Part shown: piece by piece, positions 6,652-11,336 of the stretch
Layout: every line of letters begins with the position of its first letter
Numbering within the stretch: position 1 is the stretch's first letter
Assembly: GCA_003446335.1 (NCBI GenBank)
Contig: DMAZ01000122.1
Coordinates: 1 to 11,336, forward strand
DNA length: 11,336 nt
Origin: Lachnospiraceae bacterium
Lineage (GTDB): Bacteria; Bacillota_A; Clostridia; Lachnospirales; Lachnospiraceae
Reading direction: 5' to 3'
Notes under the pieces: model-generated
Told to the model about the DNA's origin: nothing
The model's input: the letters and a program-made list of their open reading frames with translations, nothing else
Database searches by the model: none
Translations under genes and position numbers: made by a program

Positions 6652-6729
6652 CTGTCCACATAAAACACATTATCCACATTGCCCGAATGTGTATAAAACA
6701 GCCGGCAATGTGGATTATTTTGTGGACAC
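6652..6729. promoter_or_regulatory. Palindromic cluster of DnaA-box-like nonamers, also a possible murC terminator
   Basis: Two nonamers match the DnaA box TTATNCACA exactly: TTATCCACA at 6670–6678 (plus) and TTATACACA at 6688–6696 (minus). TAATCCACA at 6709–6717 (minus) has one mismatch. CTGTCCACA (6652–6660, plus) and GTGTCCACA (6721–6729, minus) have two each. They sit in a nested inverted repeat: an inner 12-bp perfect stem (6672–6683 with 6704–6715) and an outer 8-bp stem TGTCCACA/TGTGGACA (6653–6660 with 6721–6728). A run of five T follows at 6732–6736, so the RNA form could also terminate murC transcripts. The next operon encodes primosome proteins, which makes DnaA binding here plausible. 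Confidence 0.6.
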
Positions 6730-6753
6730 GGTTTTTCTCCCATGTGTTATACT
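6723..6753 (+). promoter_or_regulatory. Predicted promoter of the dnaD-like/dnaI/prs operon
   Basis: An extended -10 TGTTATACT (hexamer 6748–6753) is preceded after 19 bases by TGGACA (6723–6728, five of six consensus bases). The spacer is long, so the TG extension probably matters. The -35 lies inside the rightmost DnaA-like nonamer and the outer palindrome arm. The expected start is near 6760, about 32 bases before the start codon. Confidence 0.5.
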
Positions 6754-6791
6754 CCAAGACAAAACCAAAAATCCATCGTCCGAGGTAATAC

Positions 6792-8012
6792 ATGAGTTTT
6801 CTGACACTGAACGGCTATCTTCCGCATAATATAACAATCGTTCCCAATGAATTTCTTGACCGGTATATGCCGCACGCGAACGGGGAATTTGTAAAAGTCT
6901 ATCTCCTTCTTCTGCGTCTGTCCGCCGAAAGGCAGAGTTTCTCCATGTCCGACGCCGCAGATATGCTCTCCTGCACCGAGAAAGACATTATAAGAGCCCT
7001 GCGCTACTGGGAGAAGGCAGGAATTCTGGAACTGCTGCAGCATCAGGATGGGACGGTGAGCGGCATCACATTCCTCCCGACAAGCAGCAGTGAGGGCTCT
7101 TCAGCGAACAAAGCCGATGACTCTGCCTCCGGCAGTCTCCGGAACGGGACCGGCGCACCTGCCTCCGGCACTTTCCGGAATGAAACCGCTGCCCCTGCCG
7201 CCGGCACTTTCCGGAATGAGACCGTTGCCCCTGCCGCCGGTCCCTCTGAGAGCGAAGCTGAAAGGCAGGATCAGACCGGTCCCGCATCCGGCGAAAAAGT
7301 CCTCACGCCCAAGCGAAAACAGCTTACCGCAGCGAGACTGTCCCAGCTTGAAAATACGGAAGAGTTCACCTATCTGATCTTTGTAGCCGGCCAGTATCTG
7401 GGCAGGAACCTGACTCGTACGGATGTCGATACGCTGGGATACTTCTATGACGAACTCCATATGTCCGCAGATCTCATCGAGTATCTGATCGAATACTGTG
7501 TAGGAAACGGACATAAGACCATCCGCTATATTGAAACGGTCGGACTTGCATGGCACAGCGACGGCATAATGACCGTGCAGGAAGCCAAGGACTCGGCCGG
7601 TCGTTACAACAAAGATTACTATGCCATCTTCAAAGCTCTGGGCATTCAAAGCCACAGTCCGATCAGTGCGGAGATCCAGATCATGGACAAATGGATGCAT
7701 ACCTATCATTTCACGATGGATATGATCCGGGAAGCCTGCACAAGGACGATCATGAACACGGCAAAACCCACATTGGCTTACGCCGACAAGATCCTTACCC
7801 GCTGGTACAACGATAATATTAAAAGTCTTGAGGATGTAAAGCGGGAAGATGAAAATCACCAGAAAAAGCAGTCCAAAGACCGTAAAGTTCAAAAGAACGG
7901 AAAGGGAACGTCTCCATCCGGAAGTTTCTACAATTTTGAGCAGAGGCAATATGACCGCAGTCTGGAGAACCTGCTTCTCGGAGTACCGAATAACAAGAAC
8001 ACAGATGGCTGA
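6792..8012 (+). CDS. DnaD-domain primosome protein
   Basis: DnaD/DnaB proteins help load the replicative helicase at origins and restart sites in Firmicutes. Residues 1 to about 95 look like a winged-helix domain (AADMLSCTEKDIIRALRYWEKAGIL). Residues of about 98–185 are a low-complexity linker with a 12-residue tandem repeat. Two DnaD C-terminal-type modules follow, about 192–262 and 275–348. Each ends in the family's YxxxI/VxxxW motif: YIETVGLAW (246–254) and YADKILTRW (330–338). A basic segment (349–372) precedes NFEQRQYDRSLENL near the end, a tail common in clostridial members. GAGGTAA sits just upstream of the ATG. The helicase loader follows after 55 bases. Whether it corresponds to DnaD or DnaB of B. 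subtilis cannot be settled here. Confidence 0.9.
   Translation: MSFLTLNGYLPHNITIVPNEFLDRYMPHANGEFVKVYLLLLRLSAERQSFSMSDAADMLSCTEKDIIRALRYWEKAGILELLQHQDGTVSGITFLPTSSSEGSSANKADDSASGSLRNGTGAPASGTFRNETAAPAAGTFRNETVAPAAGPSESEAERQDQTGPASGEKVLTPKRKQLTAARLSQLENTEEFTYLIFVAGQYLGRNLTRTDVDTLGYFYDELHMSADLIEYLIEYCVGNGHKTIRYIETVGLAWHSDGIMTVQEAKDSAGRYNKDYYAIFKALGIQSHSPISAEIQIMDKWMHTYHFTMDMIREACTRTIMNTAKPTLAYADKILTRWYNDNIKSLEDVKREDENHQKKQSKDRKVQKNGKGTSPSGSFYNFEQRQYDRSLENLLLGVPNNKNTDG
7125..7241 (+). repeat. 36-bp tandem repeat, about 3.25 copies, in the DnaD-like gene
   Basis: Units begin at 7125, 7161, 7197 and 7233 (the last truncated), in frame, each encoding 12 residues. The peptides are ASGSLRNGTGAP, ASGTFRNETAAP, AAGTFRNETVAP and AAGP. 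The second and third units are nearly identical in DNA, which suggests recent duplication. The repeat lies in the linker between the winged helix and the first DnaD module. Confidence 0.92.
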
Positions 8013-8067
8013 TTACAGGATGCATAAAAGGTCAGCCGGCTGATTCCACAGGGAGAAAGGACAATAT

Positions 8068-9060
8068 ATGTCTCTTCTGAATTCTCAATACGATGCCCTC
8101 ATGCGGCAATATGATGAAAAAAGAGAGATCCACCGACACGAGCAGCTGGACCGGGAAGAGGAAATCGACAGGGTGCTTCCGGAATACCGGGCCCTGACAG
8201 ACAAAATTTCCTCTCTGAGCGTCGAGGCGGCCCGCATTCGTATCTTCGATCCTCAGGCTGATCTCAGCTCCTATACATATGAGCTGGAACGAATTTCCGA
8301 AAAGAAGAAAGCGCTTCTCGTAAGTCACGGATATCCGGCTGATTACCTGGAAATGCAGTATGACTGCAGGATCTGCCGAGATACAGGGTTCATGAACGGG
8401 GAACGCTGCGTCTGTTTCAGGAAAGCTGCCACGCAGCTCCTCTACAGAGAATATGATATTAGCGATATCCTTGAAAAAGAGAATTTCAGTCACTTTTCAT
8501 TTGACTGGTATTCTGATACAATACAGATTGAATCAACAGGTCGAACGGAAAGGCAGTTCGCCCGGGAAGCCTGTGACAAGGCTCAGCAGTTTATCAAAAA
8601 GATCGGACAGCCGGATAACAATCTCTTCATCTATGGCAATACAGGGGTCGGCAAGACATTCCTGACACACTGTATCGCAAGGGAAGTCATTGAAAACTCC
8701 CATTCCGCACTATACTTCTCAGCCAGGGACTTCTTTGAGATCCTTGCGGACGCAGTATTTGAGCGGGACGGAAGGGATGGCTCGTACGAGCGCATGATCC
8801 TGGATGTCGATTTTCTCACAATTGATGATTTGGGGACGGAAGTCACAAGTTCATTTGTCTCCTCACAGCTTTTCTTCGTACTCAATGAACGAATCCGAAG
8901 GAACCGCTCAACAATCATCTCTACCAATCTGTCTCCGATGGATTTGTCTCAGCAGTATTCTGAGCGGATCTTTTCGAGAATCATCAGCCACTATTCCATA
9001 GCACGGCTGGTGGGCAATGATATAAGACTTCAAAAGAAAATACATGGAGGAAATTCATGA
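8068..9060 (+). CDS. dnaI: DnaI/DnaC-type AAA+ replicative helicase loader
   Basis: The 330-residue ATPase probably loads the replicative helicase onto DNA with the DnaD-like protein upstream. Residues 1 to about 95 are charged and helical. A cysteine cluster CRIC…CVC (C100, C103, C114, C116) suggests a zinc site. The AAA+ core has Walker A GNTGVGKT (190–197), Walker B DFLTIDD (248–254), sensor 1 STIISTNLSP (281–290) and a likely arginine-finger segment SERIFSRI (298–305). The family includes B. subtilis DnaI and E. coli DnaC; transposon IstB proteins are relatives. No transposase is nearby, and the DnaD-like neighbour supports the replication role. AGAAAGGA lies upstream of the ATG, and the stop overlaps the prs start as ATGA. 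Confidence 0.9.
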   Translation: MSLLNSQYDALMRQYDEKREIHRHEQLDREEEIDRVLPEYRALTDKISSLSVEAARIRIFDPQADLSSYTYELERISEKKKALLVSHGYPADYLEMQYDCRICRDTGFMNGERCVCFRKAATQLLYREYDISDILEKENFSHFSFDWYSDTIQIESTGRTERQFAREACDKAQQFIKKIGQPDNNLFIYGNTGVGKTFLTHCIAREVIENSHSALYFSARDFFEILADAVFERDGRDGSYERMILDVDFLTIDDLGTEVTSSFVSSQLFFVLNERIRRNRSTIISTNLSPMDLSQQYSERIFSRIISHYSIARLVGNDIRLQKKIHGGNS

Positions 9061-10253
9061 ACAACGTCTCGACAGATACTCAGGAAAAACCGGTTCTTAA
9101 CTCTTCACCTGATGGCAGACTTGGAATCATTCCGCTTCTCAGCACCAGGGAAATCGGCCAGAAAGTCAACGATCATCTGGTTAGCTGGAGAAAACAGAGA
9201 GTAGCGGATGGACTGGTTTCAGGTTCCAACGGTTACGTTCGTGACTCATTTATCATTTCGGCATCCACACCTCGTTTCGGTTCCGGCGAAGGAAAAGGGA
9301 CCATCAAGGAAACGGTCCGGGGGGATGACCTGTACATTCTCGTTGATGTCTGTAACTACAATGTCACCTATAATATCGCCGGATTTGAGAACGTCATGTC
9401 TCCGGACGATCATTATCAGGACCTGAAACGTGTTATTGCCGCTGCCTGTGGAAAAGCGCATCGTATCAATGTCATCATGCCCTATCTCTATGAAGGGCGT
9501 CAGCAGATCCGTAACGGACGTGAGTCCCTTGACTGTGCCAACGTACTGCAGGAACTTGTGGCACTCGGTGTTGACAACATCATAACGTTCGACGCGCATG
9601 ATCCGCGTGTCCAGAACGCAATCCCGCTTTCCGGATTTGAGTCCATGACACCGACCTATCAGTTCATCAAGAATATCCTCCGCTACAATCCCGGTCTTAA
9701 GATCGACGCAGACCATCTGATGTCCATCAGTCCGGATCAGGGAGGCATGCGCCGCGCGATTTATATAGCCAACGTTCTCGGAATCAACATGGGAATGCTC
9801 TATAAGCGCCGTGACTATACGACCGTCATCAACGGAGAACATCCGGTACTTGCTCACGAATTCCTCGGATCAGATGTCGAAGGAAAAGATATCATTATCA
9901 TCGATGATATGATCTCATCCGGAGACAAGGTCCTTGAGACCGCACAGATCCTGAAGAGAAAGGGATGCGGAAAAATCTTTATCTGTGCGACATTCGGGAT
10001 CTTCACCGGCGGGCTCAGCGCCTTTGATGATGCGTACAAGCGCAAGCTTTTCAACATGCTGATCACGACCAATCTGGTCTACCAGCCGGAAGAGCTGCTC
10101 AGCAGACCGTACTATGTCAATTGTGATATGAGCAAGTACCTTGCTCTTATTATCGATACACTTAATCATGACGCTTCGCTCTCTCAGCTTCTCGATCCGA
10201 TCGACCGGATCCATAAAGTAGTCAGGAAGTATGAGAAAGGTGAAAAGATCTGA
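9057..10253 (+). CDS. prs: Ribose-phosphate pyrophosphokinase (PRPP synthetase), long divergent form
   Basis: The enzyme transfers pyrophosphate from ATP to ribose-5-phosphate, giving PRPP for nucleotide, histidine and tryptophan synthesis. Recognisable parts are YLYEGRQQIRNGRE (143–156), matching the ATP-binding YxxxRQDRK region, FDAHDPRVQ (178–186) for the usual DLHxxQxQ, SPDQGGMRRA (225–234), the catalytic-loop motif KRR (250–252), and the ribose-phosphate loop IIIDDMISSGDK (280–291). At 398 residues it is about 80 longer than the classical enzyme of about 315, with an extra N-terminal stretch and C-terminal tail. The usual DDMIDTGGT reads DDMISSGDK. The ATG overlaps the loader's stop by ATGA, with AGGAGG just upstream. 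It is probably a functional synthetase, but the altered loop leaves some doubt. Confidence 0.9.
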   Translation: MNNVSTDTQEKPVLNSSPDGRLGIIPLLSTREIGQKVNDHLVSWRKQRVADGLVSGSNGYVRDSFIISASTPRFGSGEGKGTIKETVRGDDLYILVDVCNYNVTYNIAGFENVMSPDDHYQDLKRVIAAACGKAHRINVIMPYLYEGRQQIRNGRESLDCANVLQELVALGVDNIITFDAHDPRVQNAIPLSGFESMTPTYQFIKNILRYNPGLKIDADHLMSISPDQGGMRRAIYIANVLGINMGMLYKRRDYTTVINGEHPVLAHEFLGSDVEGKDIIIIDDMISSGDKVLETAQILKRKGCGKIFICATFGIFTGGLSAFDDAYKRKLFNMLITTNLVYQPEELLSRPYYVNCDMSKYLALIIDTLNHDASLSQLLDPIDRIHKVVRKYEKGEKI

Positions 10254-10284
10254 TCTGTAACCAATTTGGGGGTGTTATTCGCCT

Positions 10285-10512
10285 ATGCTGCCTAGAGATC
10301 CAATGATATTACTCAGCTACGTAAACCTCAAGCTCCGCGATTTTTATCCGGACCTTGATTCTTTCTGTGCGGGCGAGTGTGTGGATAAAGACGAGCTTTT
10401 AGATAAACTGGAGTCGATCGATTACGATTATGATCCGAATACGAATCAATTCCAGACTCACTGGGGAGACTACGCATACCCGAATGAACGCCCGAAATTC
10501 CCCTGGGAATAA
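10285..10512 (+). CDS. DUF4250 domain-containing small protein
   Basis: This 75-residue acidic protein has the pattern of the DUF4250 family: MLPRDPMILLSYVNLKLRDFY at the start, then a short helical segment DELLDKLESIDYDYDPNTNQF. No function is known to me for the family. There are no membrane segments, cysteine clusters or catalytic motifs. The last part, after NQF, is a Trp/Pro/Tyr-rich tail (THWGDYAYPNERPKFPWE) that extends beyond the core I associate with this family. GGGGGTG lies 10 bases before the ATG. It starts 31 bases after prs without a visible promoter and is followed by a terminator, so it is probably the last gene of the primosome/prs operon. Confidence 0.8.
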   Translation: MLPRDPMILLSYVNLKLRDFYPDLDSFCAGECVDKDELLDKLESIDYDYDPNTNQFQTHWGDYAYPNERPKFPWE

Positions 10513-10520
10513 ACGAAAAC

Positions 10521-10580
10521 AAAGACTGCGGCATCTGCGCGAGATGTATTACATCCACCGCTGATGACCGCAGTCTTTTT
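10521..10580. terminator. Bidirectional terminator between the DUF4250 gene and clpB
   Basis: An 11-bp perfect stem AAAGACTGCGG / CCGCAGTCTTT (10521–10531 with 10568–10578) ends in a T run on the plus strand. On the minus strand it is followed by GTTTTC, so it can serve both convergent genes. The 36-base interior can form two further small hairpins, CATCT/AGATG and GATG/CATC. Confidence 0.85.
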
Positions 10581-10637
10581 CATAATTCTGCTATAAATTC
10601 ATTTGTGCCGCTGCCGGTAAGCAGCAGAAAAAAACGA

Positions 10638-11336
10638 TCAATCCTCTACAACACTCACAGGATCCACGATGCGTCCTGTAAGCCCGTTCTCATCCTTCTC
10701 GATCACGATCGCAGCTCCCTCATGGATCTGACTTCCGAGAATGATCCTTGCGGCCAGAGTCTCCACATTCTGCTGCAGATATCTCTTAAGCGGTCTCGCA
10801 CCATACACCGGATCATACCCCTGATCAATACAATACTCTTTCGCCTCATCCGAAAGCCTGATGCTGATCTGCTGGTCTGCCAGTCTCTCGTTCAGATTAT
10901 TCATGAGCAGTTCGACGATTTCACCGATATTGTCTTTCGTGAGCGGTTTGAACAGGATGATCTCATCCAGACGATTCAGGAACTCGGGACGAAAATGCGT
11001 TCTGAGCTCATTCCTGACCATCTCTGCAGCATCGTTCTGAATTTCACCGTTCTCATCAATACCGTCCAGCAGATACGAAGATCCAAGATTGGATGTCATG
11101 ATAATAATAGTATTTTTGAAATCTACCGTTCTTCCCTGGCTGTCCGTAACGTGACCGTCATCCAGGACCTGAAGCAATACATTAAAAACATCCGGATGAG
11201 CCTTTTCGATCTCATCGAAAAGAACGACCGAGAACGGCTTTCTGCGCACAGCTTCTGTAAGCTGACCGCCCTCATCATAACCCACATATCCCGGAGGCGC
11301 TCCGATCAGACGCGATACGGAGAATTTCTCCATATA
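10638..11336 (-). CDS. clpB: ClpB ATP-dependent disaggregase, C-terminal part (gene continues beyond the right edge)
   Basis: The visible 232 codons encode the second AAA+ domain of ClpB, a hexameric chaperone that pulls proteins out of aggregates together with DnaK. Present are the pore-loop motif GYVGYDEGG, Walker B VVLFDEIEKAHPDVF, sensor 1 MTSNLGS, the arginine-finger segment FRPEFLNRLDEI and sensor 2 GYDPVYGARPLKRYLQQ. The wording KFSVSRLIGAPPGYVGYDEGG and NVLLQVLDDG fits ClpB better than ClpC or ClpE. The reading frame is open to the last base of the window, so the internal methionine near 11333 is not the start. The first domain and middle coiled coil are outside the window. It converges on the DUF4250 gene. 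Confidence 0.93.
   Translation of the reverse strand, partial: YMEKFSVSRLIGAPPGYVGYDEGGQLTEAVRRKPFSVVLFDEIEKAHPDVFNVLLQVLDDGHVTDSQGRTVDFKNTIIIMTSNLGSSYLLDGIDENGEIQNDAAEMVRNELRTHFRPEFLNRLDEIILFKPLTKDNIGEIVELLMNNLNERLADQQISIRLSDEAKEYCIDQGYDPVYGARPLKRYLQQNVETLAARIILGSQIHEGAAIVIEKDENGLTGRIVDPVSVVED

Noticed and set aside
7125..7241. CRISPR-like array
   Set aside because: The 36-bp units are directly adjacent without spacers, stay in frame and encode a repeated peptide, so they are a coding tandem repeat.
7101..7949. 282-codon open frame antisense to the DnaD-like gene
   Set aside because: Composition shadow. The DnaD modules on the plus strand are clear and the antisense product resembles nothing known.
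8068..9060. IstB-type transposition helper instead of a helicase loader
   Set aside because: No IstA-like transposase or insertion-sequence ends are seen. The neighbour is a DnaD-domain protein and the N-terminus has a DnaI-like cysteine cluster.
10609..10626. GCTGC/GCAGC hairpin as a clpB terminator
   Set aside because: On the minus strand the T run lies before the stem rather than after it. The stem at 10521–10578 is the better terminator.

Overview
The window looks like a chromosomal segment of a Gram-positive anaerobe of the class Clostridia, most likely a Lachnospiraceae-type organism. The evidence is a glgC–glgD pair (glgD is largely a Firmicutes gene), spoVG, a PcsB/CwlO-like coiled-coil wall protein, a two-DnaD-domain primosome protein followed by a DnaI-type helicase loader, a long-form PRPP synthetase and a DUF4250 protein. 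Genes start with strong AGGAG-type ribosome binding sites and sigma-A-type promoters. There is no rRNA, no CRISPR array and no intact mobile element.

Left part, all on the minus strand (1–4838). The edge cuts a tRNA-Pro(CGG), which has a perfect-consensus promoter. Next is a secreted 527-residue protein: signal peptide, long coiled coil, about 190 residues of Ala/Glu/Gln-rich sequence, then a C-terminal 3D domain. It has its own terminator and its own extended -10 promoter. Just upstream of that promoter is an exact match to the WalR (YycF) box. Behind it is a glgC–glgD–spoVG cluster: the first two genes overlap by ATGA and spoVG follows after 53 bases. Both ADP-glucose pyrophosphorylase-like chains lack residues normally needed for catalysis.

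Middle (4839–6791). A 432-base divergent spacer carries the glgC and murC promoters and a long glgC leader. murC is complete, on the plus strand, and encodes UDP-N-acetylmuramate–alanine ligase. After it comes a 144-base spacer holding a nested palindrome built from DnaA-box-like nonamers. Two of them, one per strand, match TTATNCACA exactly. The promoter of the next operon sits at its right edge.

Right part (6792–11336). A compact plus-strand operon encodes a DnaD-domain primosome protein, a DnaI/DnaC-type AAA+ helicase loader, a divergent PRPP synthetase (start overlaps the loader's stop by ATGA) and a small DUF4250 protein. It ends at a terminator shared with the convergent 3' end of a clpB chaperone gene that runs off the right edge.

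The most interesting points are the two-chain AGPase with apparently no canonical active subunit, the DnaA-box palindrome in front of a primosome operon, and the WalR-box/PcsB-like pairing. No wholly new system is evident. Most of the window is core chromosomal housekeeping with unusual local variations.
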